64,000 nucleotides of DNA, taken from positions 148,846,347 through 148,910,346 of the forward strand of contig NC_071387.1 of the NCBI RefSeq assembly GCF_022682495.2. The letters are read 5' to 3'. The position numbers were made by a program, and so were the translations under genes. The DNA is from Desmodus rotundus. Its lineage: Eukaryota; Chordata; Mammalia; Chiroptera; Phyllostomidae. Each line of letters starts with the position of its first letter. Position 1 is the stretch's first letter. The notes under the pieces were generated by a model. That model was given only the letters and a program-made list of their open reading frames with translations, made no database searches and had not been told where the DNA came from. Positions 47,477 through 60,063 of this stretch are shown piece after piece.

Positions 47477-48446
47477 TTGGTGTCTGCAAAAGGCATTCAC
47501 CTGCGGCTAACCTGGGCCCTCGTGAGCAAGACCATGCCCCATGGAAGGAGCCTGGGGAGGCCACTGGAGCCACGGGGGCCAGGGCTGGGGATTTTGCCGG
47601 GGTTCTCTCGGGGCCCAGGCGTCCTCTCTCGCCCGTGGAGTGCCCACGCCGTCCCTTGAACCCCGCAGGACACCTGCATCCAGCGATAAGCGGCCCTCTG
47701 CCTCCATGGGGCTCAGAAACAAGGGGCCGGGGTGCGAGCAACTGGCCTACGTGGCGGCAAACCCGCAGACCCCTCCGTCTCGTCCCCACCACTGTGAAGA
47801 TCCCCCTGTTCTTCCATCCGTAAAGGGGTCCCCCTTTACGGATGGAAGAACAGGGGGGAGGCCCCCAGGAGATGGCTTTCCTCCGAACCGCGGCTGCTTA
47901 GTTTGTGGCCCAGAAGCGAGGCCGCGCATGCGCGGGCAGGCCCCCTCACCACAAGCCTGTCTGCGGGCAACGGACCCCGCCCTTGAGATATCTTGCCCGG
48001 TTCACAGGGTCCCTGGGGTCGTGTCCGGGGAAACGGAAGTCCTCCCTGCCACCCAGAGGACCCCGCGTTTTCTCTTGGACCCCACTGGCCAGCAGCTCTC
48101 CAACCCCGGCAGAGGCAGAGTGCCCAGGGAAGACCTGGGGACCTAGGGCCGGGGAGGGGGGCCGGCCGCTGTACAGCTCCAGATGGAGTGGGCCATGTGG
48201 GCGGAACCCACACCCACCGAGGGGTTCTCCCGGGGGGACTCAGGCCTGAGCCCTGCCTGGGCGGTTAAGAGTACTGCCCTGGCTCAAACTGCCCCCCCAC
48301 CGCCCCCAGGAGGCAAACGTGGACCTGGCCACTGCCACTCTCTAAAGTCTGGTCTAAACTACGCAAGAAGCGACTGTGACCGCTGAGACCTCGGTCCCCC
48401 GGAGACCAACCCCCCTCTCTGTGAAGGCATCCCCAGCCTCCGGTAC
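47477..48446 (+). repeat. Unit 49, type a
   Basis: Standard type a. Confidence 0.93.
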
Positions 48447-49414
48447 TTGGTGTCTGCAAAAGTCATTCACCTGTGGCCAACCTGGGCCCCCGTGAGCAAG
48501 ACCATGCCCCATGGCAGGAGCCTGGGGAGGCCACTGGAGCCACGGGGGCAGGGCTGGGGATTTTGCCGGGGTTCTCTCGGGGCCCAGGCGTCCTCTCTCG
48601 CCCGGGGAGTGCCCACGCCGTCCCTTGACCCCCGCAGGACACCTGCATCCAGCGATAAGCGGCCCTCTGCCTCCATGGGGCTCGGAAACAAGGGGCCGGG
48701 GTGCGAGCAACTGGCCTACGTGGCGGCAAACCCGCAGACCCCTCCGTCACGTCCCCACCACTGCGAAGATCCCCCTGTTCTTCCATCCGTAAAGGGGTGC
48801 CCTTTACGGATGGAAGAACAGGGGGGAGGCCCCCAGGAGATGGCTTTCCTCCGAGCCGCGGCTGCTTAGTTTGGGGCCCAGAAGCGGGGCGCGCATGCGC
48901 TGGCAGGCCCCCTCACCACAAGCCTGTCTGTGGGCAACGGGCCCCGCCCTTGAGATATCTTGCCAGGTTCACAGGGTCACTGGGGTCGTGTCCGGGGAAA
49001 CGGAAGTCCTCCCTGCCACCCAGAGGACCCCGCGTTTTCTCTTGGACCCCACTGGCCAGCAGCTCTCCAACCGCGCCAGAGGCAGAGTGCCCAGGGAAGA
49101 CCTGGGGACCTAGGGCCGGGGAGGGGGGCCGGCCGCTGTACAGCTCCAGATGGAGTGGGCCATGTGGGCGGAACCCACACCCACCGAGGAGTTCTCCTGG
49201 GGGGACCTAGGCCTGAGCCCTGCCTGGGCGGTTAAGAGTCCTGCCCTGGCTCAAACTGCCCCCCCCCCTGCCCCCAGGAGGCAAACTTGGACCTGGCGAT
49301 TGCCACCCTCTAAAGTCTGGTCTAAACTACGCAAGAAGCGACTGTGACCGCTGAGATCTTGGTCCCCCGGAGACCAACCCCCCTCTCCGTGACGGCATCC
49401 CCGGCCTCCGGTAC
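48447..49414 (+). repeat. Unit 50, type b
   Basis: Type b with gtctgtgggcaacg near 48,926. Confidence 0.93.
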
Positions 49415-50383
49415 TTGGTGTCTGCAAAAGGCATTCACCTGCGGCCAACCTGGGCCCCCGAGAGCAAGACCATGCCCCATGGCAGGAGCCTGGGGAGGCC
49501 ACTGGAGCCACGGGGGCCAGGCCTGGGGATTTTGCCGGGGTTCTCTCGGGGCCCAGGCGTCCTCTCTCGCCCGGGGAGTGCCCACGCCGTCCCTTGACCC
49601 CCGCAGGACACCTGCATCCAGCGATAAGCGGCCCTCTGCCTCCATGGGGCTCGGAAACAAGGGGCCGGGGTGCGAGCAACTGGCCTACGTGGCGGCAAAC
49701 CCGCAGACCCCTCCGTCACGTCCCCACCACTGCGAAGATCCCCCTGTTCTTCCATCCGTAAAGGGGTCCCCCTTTACGGATGGAAGAATAGGGGGGAGGC
49801 CCCCAGGAGATGGCTTTCCTCCGAGCCGCGGCTGCTTAGTTTGGGGCCCAGAAGCGGGGCCGCGCATGCGCGGGCAGGCCCCCTCACCACAAGCCTGTCT
49901 GCGGGCAACCGGCCCCGCCCTTGAGATATCTTGCCCGGTTCACAGGGTCCCTGGGGTCGTGTCCGGGAAACGGAAGTCCTCCCTGCCACCCAGAGGACCC
50001 CGCGTTTTCTCTTGGACCCCACTGGCCAGCAGCTCTCCAACCCCGGCAGAGGCAGAGTGCCCAGGGAAGACCTGGGGACCTAGGGCCGGGGAGGGGGGCC
50101 GGCCGCTGTACAGCTCCAGATGGAGTGGGCCATGTGGGCGGAACCCACACCCACCGAGGGGTTCTCCCGGGGGGACTCAGGCCTGAGCCCTGCCTGGGCG
50201 GTTAAGAGTACTGCCCTGGCTCAAACTGCCCCCCCACCGCCCCCAGGAGGCAAACGTGGACCTGGCCACTGCCACTCTCTAAAGTCTGGTCTAAACTACG
50301 CAAGAAGCGACTGTGACCGCTGAGACCTCGGTCCCCCGGAGACCAACCCCCCTCTCTGTGAAGGCATCCCCAGCCTCCGGTAC
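49415..50383 (+). repeat. Unit 51, c/a hybrid
   Basis: c up to gtccgggaaac (about 49,965). Then a-like with cagggaagacc (about 50,062), agagtactgcc and cccccccaccgccccc. Private gaagaatagggg near 49,784 alters the right palindrome arm. Confidence 0.91.
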
Positions 50384-51350
50384 TTGGTGTCTCAAAAGTC
50401 ATTCACCTGTGGCCAACCTGGGCCCCCGTGAGCAAGACCATGCCCCATGGCAGGAGCCTGGGGAGGCCACTGGAGCCACGGGGGCAGGGCTGGGGATTTT
50501 GCCGGGGTTCTCTCGGGGCCCAGGCGTCCTCTCTCGCCCGGGGAGTGCCCACGCCGTCCCTTGACCCCCGCAGGACACCTGCATCCAGCGATAAGCGGCC
50601 CTCTGCCTCCATGGGGCTCGGAAACAAGGGGCCGGGGTGCGAGCAACTGGCCTACGTGGCGGCAAACCCGCAGACCCCTCCGTCACGTCCCCACCACTGC
50701 GAAGATCCCCCTGTTCTTCCATCCGTAAAGGGGTGCCCTTTACGGATGGAAGAACAGGGGGGAGGCCCCCAGGAGATGGCTTTCCTCCGAGCCGCGGCTG
50801 CTTAGTTTGGGGCCCAGAAGCGGGGCGCGCATGCGCTGGCAGGCCCCCTCACCACAAGCCTGTCTGCGGGCAACGGGCCCCGCCCTTGAGATATCTTGCC
50901 AGGTTCACAGGGTCACTGGGGTCGTGTCCGGGGAAACGGAAGTCCTCCCTGCCACCCAGAGGACCCCGCGTTTTCTCTTGGACCCCACTGGCCAGCAGCT
51001 CTCCAACCGCGCCAGAGGCAGAGTGCCCAGGGAAGACCTGGGGACCTAGGGCCGGGGAGGGGGGCCGGCCGCTGTACAGCTCCAGATGGAGTGGGCCATG
51101 TGGGCGGAACCCACACCCACCGAGGAGTTCTCCTGGGGGGACCTAGGCCTGAGCCCTGCCTGGGCGGTTAAGAGTCCTGCCCTGGCTCAAACTGCCCCCC
51201 CCCCTGCCCCCAGGAGGCAAACTTGGACCTGGCGATTGCCACCCTCTAAAGTCTGGTCTAAACTACGCAAGAAGCGACTGTGACCGCTGAGATCTTGGTC
51301 CCCCGGAGACCAACCCCCCTCTCCGTGACGGCATCCCCGGCCTCCGGTAC
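50384..51350 (+). repeat. Unit 52, type b
   Basis: The first bases read ttggtgtctcaaaagtc, the deletion otherwise seen only in unit 1. Confidence 0.93.
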
Positions 51351-52318
51351 TTGGTGTCTGCAAAAGGCATTCACCTGCGGCCAACCTGGGCCCCCGAGAG
51401 CAAGACCATGCCCCATGGCAGGAGCCTGGGGAGGCCACTGGAGCCACGGGGGCCAGGCCTGGGTATTTTGCCGGGGTTCTCTCGGGGCCCAGGCGTCCTC
51501 TCTCGCCCGGGGAGTGCCCACGCCGTCCCTTGACCCCCGCAGGACACCTGCATCCAGCGATAAGCGGCCCTCTGCCTCCATGGGGCTCGGAAACAAGGGG
51601 CCGGGGTGCGAGCAACTGGCCTACGTGGCGGCAAACCCGCAGACCCCTCCGTCACGTCCCCACCACTGCGAAGATCCCCCTGTTCTTCCATCCGTAAAGG
51701 GGTCCCCCTTTACGGATGGAAGAACAGGGGGGAGGCCCCCAGGAGATGGCTTTCCTCCGAGCCGCGGCTGCTTAGTTTGGGGCCCAGAAGCGGGGCCGCG
51801 CATGCGCGGGCAGGCCCCCTCACCACAAGCCTGTCTGCGGGCAACCGGCCCCGCCCTTGAGATATCTTGCCCGGTTCACAGGGTCCCTGGGGTCGTGTCC
51901 GGGAAACGGAAGTCCTCCCTGCCACCCAGAGGACCCCGCGTTTTCTCTTGGACCCCACTGGCCAGCAGCTCTCCAACCCCGGCAGAGGCAGAGTGCCCAG
52001 GGATGACCTGGGGACCTAGGGCCGGGGAGGGGGGCCGGCCGCTGTACAGCTCCAGATGGAGTGGGCCATGTGGGCGGAACCCACACCCACCGAGGGGTTC
52101 TCCCGTGGGGACTCAGGCCTGAGCCCAGCCTGGCGGTTAAGAGTCCGGCCCTGGTTCAAACTGCCCCCCCCCTGCCCCCAGGAGGCAAACTTGGACCTGG
52201 CGACTGCCACCCTCTAAAGTCTGGTCTAAACTACGCAAGAAGCGACTGTGACCGCTGAGACCTTGGTCCCCCGGAGACCAACCCCCCTCTCCGTGAAGGC
52301 ATCCCCGGCCTCCGGTAC
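51351..52318 (+). repeat. Unit 53, type c
   Basis: Type c with ctgggtattttgcc near 51,460. Confidence 0.93.
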
Positions 52319-53289
52319 TTGGTGTCTGCAAAAGGCATTCACCTGCGGCCAACCTGGACCCCCGAGAGCAAGACCATGCCCCATGGCAGGAGCCTGGGGA
52401 GGCCACTGGAGCCACGGGGGCCAGGCCTGGGGATTTTGCCGGGGTTCTCTCGGGGCCCAGGCGTCCTCTCTCGCCCGGGGAGTGCCCACGCCGTCCCTTG
52501 ACCCCCGCAGGACACCTGCATCCAGCGATAAGCGGCCCTCTGCCTCCATGGGGCTCGGAAACAAGGGGCCGGGGTGCGAGCAACTGGCCTACGTGGCGGC
52601 AAACCCGCAGACCCCTCCGTCACGTCCCCACCACTGCGAAGATCCCCCTGTTCTTCCATCCGTAAAGGGGTCCCCCTTTACGGATGGAAGAACAGGGGGG
52701 AGGCCCCCAGGAGATGGCTTTCCTCCGAGCCGCGGCTGCTTAGTTTGGGGCCCAGAAGCGGGGCCGCGCATGCGCGGGCAGGCCCCCTCACCACAAGCCT
52801 GTCTGCGGGCAACGGGCCCCGCCCTTGAGATATCTTGCCAGGTTCACAGGGTCCCTGGGGTCGTGTCGGGGAAACGGAAGTCCTCCCTGCCACCCAGAGG
52901 ACCCCGCGTTTTCTCTTGGAACCCACTTGCCAGCAGCTCTCCAACCCCGGCAGAGGCAGAGTGCCCAGGGAAGACCTGGGGACCTAGGGCCGGGGAGGGG
53001 GGCCGGCCGCTGTTCAGCTCCAGATGGAGTGGGCCATGTGGTCGGAACCCACACCCACCGAGGGGTTCTCCCGGGGGGACTCAGGCCTGAGCCCTGCCTG
53101 GGCGGTTAAGAGTCCTGCCCTGGCTCAAACTGCCCCCCCCCCCTGCCCCCAGGAGGCAAACTTGGACCTGGCGACTGCCACCCTCTAAAGTCTGGTCTAA
53201 ACTACGCAAGAAGCGACTGTGACCGCTGAGATCTTGGTCCCCCGGAGACCAACCCCCCTCTCCGTGAAGGCATCCCCGGCCTCCGGTAC
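52319..53289 (+). repeat. Unit 54, d to domain-B transition
   Basis: Type d (acctggaccccc, gtcggggaaac, tggtcgg) until about 53,050. After that agtcctgcc, an 11-C tract and ctgagatcttgg match the end of type E. Confidence 0.91.
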
Positions 53290-54254
53290 TTGGTGTCTGC
53301 AAAAGGCATTCACCTGCGGCTAACCTGGGCCCCCGTGAGCAAGACCATGCCCCATGGCAGGAGCCTGGGAGGCCACTGGAGCCACGGGGGCCAGGGCTGG
53401 GGATTTTGCCGGGGTTCTCTCGGGGCCCAGGCGTCCTCTCTCGCCCGGGGAGTGCCCACGCCGTCCCTTGACCCCCGCAGGACACCTGCATCCAGCGATA
53501 AGCGGCCCTCTGCCTCCATGGGGCTCGGAAACAAGGGGCCGGGGTGCGAGCAACTGGCCTACGTGGCGGCAAACCCGCCGACCCCTCCGTCACGTCCCCA
53601 CCACTGCGAAGATCCCCCTGTTCTTCCATCCGTAAAGGGGTCCCCTTGACGGATGGAAGAACAGGGGGGAGGCCCCCAGGAGATGGCTTTCCTCCGAGCC
53701 GCGGCTGCTTAGTTTGGAGCCCAGAAGCGGGGCGCGCATGCGCAGCAGGCCCCCTTACCACAAGCCTGTCTGCGGGCAACGGGCCCCGCCCTTGAGATTC
53801 TTGCCAGGTTCACAGGGTCCCTGGGGTCGTGTCCGGGGAAACGGAAATCCTCCCTGCCACCCAGACGACCCCGCGTTTTCTCTTGGACCACACTTGCCAG
53901 CAGCTCTCCAACCCCGGCAGAGGCAGAGTGCCCAGGGAAGACCTGGGGACCTAGGGCCGGGGAGGGGGGCCGGCCGCTGTTCAGCTCCAGATGGAGTGGG
54001 CCATGTGGGCGGAACCCACACCCACCGAGGGGTTCTCCCGGGGGGACTCAGGCCTGAGCCCAGCCTGGCGGTTAAGAGTCCGGCCCTGGCTCAAACTACC
54101 CCCCCCCCTGCCCCCAGGAGGCCAACGTGGACCTGGCGACTGCCACCCTCTAAAGTCTGGTCTAAACTACGCAAGAAGCGACTGTGACCGCTGAGACCTC
54201 GGTCCCACGGAGACCAACCCCCCTCTCCGTGAAGGCATCCCCGGCCTCCGGTAC
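53290..54254 (+). repeat. Unit 55, type F
   Basis: gagcctgggaggcc, cccgccgacc, palindrome centre ggggtccccttgacgg. gagattcttgcc lacks the AT of the EcoRV-type GATATC carried by the other units (about 53,795). Confidence 0.92.
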
Positions 54255-55223
54255 TTGGTGTCTGCAAAAGGCATTCACCTGTGGCCAACCTGGGCACCCG
54301 TGAGCAAGACGATGCCCAATGGCAGGATTCTGGGGAGGCCACTGGAGCCACGGGGGCCAGGGCTGGGGATTTTGCCGGGGTTCTCTCGGGGCCCAGGCGT
54401 CCTCTCTCGCCCGGGGAGTGCCCACGCCGTCCCTTGACCCCCGCAGGACACCTGCATCCAGCGATAAGCGGCCCTCTGCCTCCATGGGGCTCGGAAACAA
54501 GGGGCAGGGGTGCGAGCAACTGGCCTACGTGGCGGCAAACCCGCAGACCCCTCCGTCACGTCCCCACCACTGCGAAGATCCCCCTGTTCTTCCATCCGTA
54601 AAGGGGTCCCCCTTTACGGATGGAAGAACAGGGGGGAGGCCCCCAGGAGATGGCTTTCCTCCGAGCCGCGGCTGCTTAGTTTGGGGCCCAGAAGCGGGGC
54701 CGCGCAAGCGCGGGCAGGCCCCCTCACCACAAGCCTGTCTGCGGGCAACGGGCCCCGCCCTTGAGATATCTTGCCAGGTTCACAGGGTCCCTGGGGTCGT
54801 GTCCGGGGAAACGGAAGTCCTCCCTGCCACCCAGAGGACCCCGCGTTTTCTCTTGGACCCCACTGGCCAGCAGATCTCCAACCCCGGCAGAGGCAGAGTG
54901 CCAAGGGAAGACCTGGGGACCTAGGGCCGGGGAGGGGGGCCGGCCGCTGTACAGCTCCAGATGGAGTGGGCCATGTGGGCGGAACCCACACCCACCGAGG
55001 GGTTCTCCCGGGGGGCCCCAGGCCTGAGCCCTGCCTGGGCGGTTAAGAGTCCTGCCCTGGCTCAAACTGCCCCCCCCTGCCCCCAGGAGGCAAACTTCGA
55101 CCTGGCGACTGCCACCCTCTAAAGTCTGGTCTAAACTACGCAAGAAGCGACTGTGACCGCTGAGACCTCGGTCCCCCGGAGACCAACCCCCCTCTCCGTG
55201 AAGGCATCCCCGGCCTCCGGTAC
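54255..55223 (+). repeat. Unit 56, type g
   Basis: gatgcccaatggcaggattc, ggggcaggggtgcg, gcgcaagcgc, cagatctcc, ccaagggaag; the end has the private aaacttcgacc. Confidence 0.92.
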
Positions 55224-56192
55224 TTGGTGTCTGCAAAAGGCATTCACCTGCGGCTAACCTGGGCCCCCGTGAGCAAGACCATGCCCCATGGCAGGAGCCT
55301 GGGGAGGCCACTGGAGCCACGGGGGCCAGGGCTGGGGATTTTGCCGGGGTTCTCTCGGGGCCCAGGCGTCCTCTCTCGCCCGGGGAGTGCCCACGCCGTC
55401 CCTTGAACCCCGCAGGACACCTGCATCCAGCGATAAGCGGCCCTCTGCCTCCATGGGGCTCGGAAACAAGGGGCAGGGGTGCGAGCAACTGGCCTACGTG
55501 GCGGCAAACCCGCAGACCCCTCCGTCACGTCCCCACCACTGCGAAGATCCCCCTGTTCTTCCATCCGTAAAGGGGTCCCCCTTTACGGATGGAAGAACAG
55601 GGGGGAGGCCCCCAGGAGATGGCTTTCCTCCGAGCCGCGGCTGCTTAGTTTGGGGCCCAGAAGCGGGGCCGCGCAAGCGCGGGCAGGCCCCCTCACCACA
55701 AGCCTGTCTGCGGGCAACGGGCCCCGCCCTTGAGATATCTTGCCAGGTTCACAGGGTCCCTGGGGTCGTGTCCGGGGAAACGGAAGTCCTCCCTGCCACC
55801 CAGAGGACCCCGCGTTTTCTCTTGGACCCCACTGGCCAGCAGATCTCCAACCCCGGCAGAGGCAGAGTGCCAAGGGAAGACCTGGGGACCTAGGGCCGGG
55901 GAGGGGGGCCGGCCGCTGTACAGCTCCAGATGGAGTGGGCCATGTGGGCGGAACCCACACCCACCGAGGGGTTCTCCCGGGGGGCCCCAGGCCTGAGCCC
56001 TGCCTGGGCGGTTAAGAGTCCTGCCCTGGCTCAAACTGCCCCCCCCTGCCCCCAGGAGGCAAACTTCGACCTGGCGACTGCCACCCTCTAAAGTCTGGTC
56101 TAAACTACGCAAGAAGCGACTGTGACCGCTGAGACCTCGGTCCCCCGGAGACCAACCCCCCTCTCCGTGAAGGCATCCCCGGCCTCCGGTAC
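55224..56192 (+). repeat. Unit 57, C/g hybrid
   Basis: C-like front. From ggggcaggggtgcg onward it duplicates unit 56, including aaacttcgacc. ttgaacccc near 55,403. Confidence 0.91.
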
Positions 56193-57161
56193 TTGGTGTC
56201 TGCAAAAGGCATTCACCTGCGGCTAACCTGGGCCCCCGTGAGCAAGACCATGCCCCATGGCAGGAGCCTGGGGAGGCCACTGGAGCCACGGGGGCCAGGG
56301 CTGGGGATTTTGCCGGGGTTCTCTCGGGGCCCAGGCGTCCTCTCTCGCCCGGGGAGTGCCCACGCCGTCCCTTGACCCCCGCAGGACACCTGCATCCAGC
56401 GATAAGCGGCCCTCTGCCTCCATGGGGCTCGGAAACAAGGGGCCGGTGTGCGAGCAACTGGCCTACGTGGCGGCAAACCCGCAGACCCCTCCGTCACGTC
56501 CCCACCACTGCGAAGATCCCCCTGTTCTTCCATCCGTAAAGGGGTCCCCCTTTACGGATGGAAGAACAGGGGGGAGGCCCCCAGGAGATGGCTTTCCTCC
56601 GAGCCGCGGCTGCTTAGTTTGGGGCCCAGAAGCGGGGAAGCGCAAGCGCGGGCAGGCCCCCTCACCACAAGCCTGTCTGCGGGCAACGGACCCCGCCCTT
56701 GAGATATCTTGCCAGGTTCACAGGGTCCCTGGGGTCGTGTCCGGGGATACGGAAGTCCTCCCTGCCACCCAGAGGACCCCGCGTTTTCTCTTGGAACCTA
56801 CTTGCCAGCAGCTCTCCAACCCCGGCAGAGGCAGAGTGCCCAGGGAAGACCTGGGGACCTAGGGCCGGGGAGGGGGGCCGGCCGCTGTTCAGCTCCAGAT
56901 GGAGTGGGCCATGTGGTCGGAACCCACACCCACCGAGGGGTTCTCCCGGGGGGACTCAGGCCTGAGCCCTGCCTGGGCGGTTAAGAGTACTGCCCTGGCT
57001 CAAACTGCCCCCCCCCGCCCCCAGGAGGCATACGTGGACCTGGCCACTGCCACTCTCTAAAGTCTGGTCTAAACTACGCAAGAAGCGACTGTGACTGCTG
57101 AGACCTCGGTCCCCCAGAGACCAACCCCCCTCTCCGTGAAGGCATCCCCGGCCTCCGGTAC
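56193..57161 (+). repeat. Unit 58, type C
   Basis: Type C with ggggccggtgtgcg, ggggaagcgcaagcgc and ccggggatacgg as private changes. Confidence 0.92.
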
Positions 57162-58129
57162 TTGGTGTCTGCAAAAGGCATTCACCTGCGGCTAACCTGG
57201 GCCCCCGTGAGCAAGACCATGCCCCATGGCAGGAGCCTGGTGAGGCCACTGGAGCCACGGGGGCAGGGCTGGGGATTTTGCCGGGGTTCTCTCGGGGCCC
57301 AGGCGTCCTCTCTCGCCCGGGGAGTGCCCACGCCGTCCCTTGACCCCCGCAGGACACCTGCATCCAGCGATAAGCGGCCCTCTGCCTCCATGGGGCTCGG
57401 AAACAAGGGGCCGGGGTGCGAGCAACTGGCCTACGTGGCGGCAAACCCGCAGACCCCTCCGTCACGTCCCCACCACTGCGAAGATCCCCCTGTTCTTCCA
57501 TCCGTAAAGGGGTCCCCCTTTACGGATGGAAGAACAGGGGGGAGGCCCCCAGGAGATGGCTTTCCTCCGAACCGCGGCTGCTTAGTTTGGGGCCCAGAAG
57601 CGGGGCCGCGCATGCGCGGGCAGGCCCCCTCACCACAAGCCTGTCTGCGGGCAACGGGCCCCGCCCTTGAGATATCTTGCCCGGTTCACAGGGTCCCTGG
57701 GGTCGTGTCCGGGGAAACGGAAGTCCTCCCTGCCACCCAGAGGACCCCGCGTTTTCTCTTGGACCCCACAGGCCAGCAGCTCTCCAACCCCGCCAGAGGC
57801 AGAGTGCCCAGGGAAGACCTGGGGACCTAGGGCCGGGGAGGGGGGCCGGCCGCTGTACAGCTCCAGATCGAGTGGGCCATGTGGGCGGAACCCACACCCA
57901 CCGAGGGGTTCTCCCGGTGGGACTCAGGCCTGAGCCCAGCCTGGCGGTTAAGAGTCCGGCCCTGGCTCAAACTGCCCCCCCCCCGCCCCCAGGAGGCAAA
58001 CGTGGACCTGGCGACTGCCACCCTCTAAGGTCTGGTCTAAACTACGCAAGAAGCGACTGTGACCGCTGAGACCTCGGTCCCCCGGAGACCAACCCCCCTC
58101 TCCGTGAAGGCATCCCCGGCCTCCGGTAC
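57162..58129 (+). repeat. Unit 59, type D
   Basis: Same diagnostics as unit 14. Confidence 0.92.
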
Positions 58130-59099
58130 TTGGTGTCTGCAAAAGGCATTCACCTGCGGCTAACCTGGGCCCCCGTGAGCAAGACCATGCCCCATGGCAG
58201 GAGCCTGGGGAGGCCACTGGAGCCACGGGGGCAGGGCTGGGGATTTTGCCGGGGTTCTCTCGGGGCCCAGGCGTCCTCTCTCGCCCTGGGAGTGCCCACG
58301 CCGTCCCTTGACCCCCACAGGACACCTGCATCCAGCGATAAGCGGTCCTCTGCCTCCAAGGGGCTCGGAAACAAGGGGCCGGGGAGCGAGCAACTGGCCT
58401 ACGTGGCGGCAAACCCGCAGACCCCCCCGTCACGTCCCCACCACTGCGAAGATCCCCCTGTTCTTCCATCCGTAAAGGGGTCCCCCTTTACGGATGGAAG
58501 AACAGGGGGGAGGCCCCCAGGAGATGGCTTTCCTCCGAGCCGCGGCTGCTTAGTTTGGGGCCCAGAAGCGGGGCCGCGCATGCGCAGGCAGGCCGCCTCA
58601 CCACAAGCCTGTCTGCGGCCAACGGGCCCCGCCCTTGAGATATCTTGCCAGGTTCACAGGGTCCCTGGGGTCGTGTCCGGGGAAACGGAAGTCCTCCCTG
58701 CCACCCAGACGACCCCGCGTTTTCTCTTGGACCACATTTGCCAGCAGCTCTCCAACCCCGGCAGAGGCAGAGTGCCCAGGGAAGACCTGGGGACCTAGGG
58801 CCGGGGAGGTGGGCCGGCCGCTGTACAGCTCCAGATGGAGTGGGCCATGTGGGCGGAACCCACACCCACCGAGGAGTTCTCCTGGGGGGACCTAGGCCTG
58901 AGCCCTGCCTGGGCGGTTAAGAGTCCTGCCCTGGCTCAAACTGCCCCCCCCCCTGCCCCCAGGAGGCAAACTTGGACCTGGCGACTGCCACCCTCTAAAG
59001 TCTGGTCTAAACTACGCAAGAAGCGACTGTGACCGCTGAGATCTTGGTCCCCCGGAGACCAACCCCCCTCTCCGTGAAGGCATCCCCGGCCTCCGGTAC
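58130..59099 (+). repeat. Unit 60, type E
   Basis: Type E with ctcgccctgggag near 58,281. Confidence 0.92.
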
Positions 59100-60063
59100 T
59101 TGGTGTCTGCAAAAGGCATTCACCTGCGGCTAACCTGGGCCCCCGTGAGCAAGACCATGCCCCATGGCAGGAGCCTGGGAGGCCACTGGAGCCACGGGGG
59201 CCAGGGCTGGGGATTTTGCCGGGGTTCTCTCGGGGCCCAGGCGTCCTCTCTCGCCCGGGGAGTGCCCACGCCGTCCCTTGACCCCCGCAGGACACCTGCA
59301 TCCAGCGATAAGCGGCCCTCTGCCTCCATGGGGCTCGGAAACAAGGGGCCGGGGTGCGAGCAACTGGCCTACGTGGCGGCAAACCCGCAGACCCCTCCGT
59401 CACGTCCCCACCACTGCGAAGATCCCCCTGTTCTTCCATCCGTAAAGGGGTCCCCTTACGGATGGAAGAACAGGGGGGAGGCCCCCAGGAGATGGCTTTC
59501 CTCGGAGCCGCGGCTGCTTAGTTTGGAGCGCAGAAGCGGGGCGCGCATGCGCAGCAGGCCCCCTTACCACAAGCCTGTCTGCGGGCAACGGGCCCCGCCC
59601 TTGAGATATCTTGCCAGGTTCACAGGGTCCCTGGGGTCGTGTCCGGGGAAACGGAAATCCTCCCTGCCACCCAGACGACCCCGCGTTTTCTCTTGGACCA
59701 CACTTGCCAGCAGCTCTCCAACCCCGGCAGAGGCAGAGTGCCCAGGGAAGACCTGGGGACCTAGGGCCGGGGAGGGGGGCCGGCCGCTGTTCAGCTCCAG
59801 ATGGAGTGGGCCATGTGGGCGGAACCCACACCCACCGAGGGGTTCTCCCGGGGGGACTCAGGCCTGAGCCCAGCCTGGCGGTTAAGAGTCCGGCCCTGGC
59901 TCAAACTACCCCCCCCCTGCCCCCAGGAGGCCAACGTGGACCTGGCGACTGCCACCCTGTAAAGTCTGGTCTAAACTACGCAAGAAGCGACTGTGACCGC
60001 TGAGACCTCGGTCCCCCGGAGACCAACCCCCCTCTCCGTGAAGGCATCCCCGGCCTCCGGTAC
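59100..60063 (+). repeat. Unit 61, type F
   Basis: Type F with cccgcagacc, tcctcggagccg and ggagcgcagaag as private changes; palindrome centre ggggtccccttacgg. Confidence 0.92.

Larger units (their letters stand above)
26500..53110 (+). repeat. Domain A': second block of the a-b-c-d higher-order repeat
   Basis: After the half-hybrid unit 27 the series runs d, then a-b-c-d three times (28100-39724), then a rearranged block (39725-43600), then a-b-c-d (43601-47476), then a,b,c/a,b,c,d. Copies within 28-39 kb share private variants such as c units with gtgatggcatcc (units 31, 35). Copies after 43.6 kb look more like domain A, for example the d units reading acctggaccccc (units 48, 54). The right edge is inside unit 54 near 53,110, where a type-d unit acquires agtcctgcc and a type-E-like end. 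Confidence 0.92.
47477..53289 (+). repeat. Irregular higher-order block (a, b, c/a, b, c, d)
   Basis: Units 49-54. The third unit is a c/a hybrid that has removed a d and the front of an a unit, so two b units lie only two positions apart. The last unit is d until about 53,050 and then changes to domain-B-type sequence. Confidence 0.88.

Noticed and set aside
55090..55110. CENP-B box
   Set aside because: ttcgacctggcgac in units 56-57 has the first TTCG but not the required A and CGGG spacing. No other unit has a candidate in either orientation.
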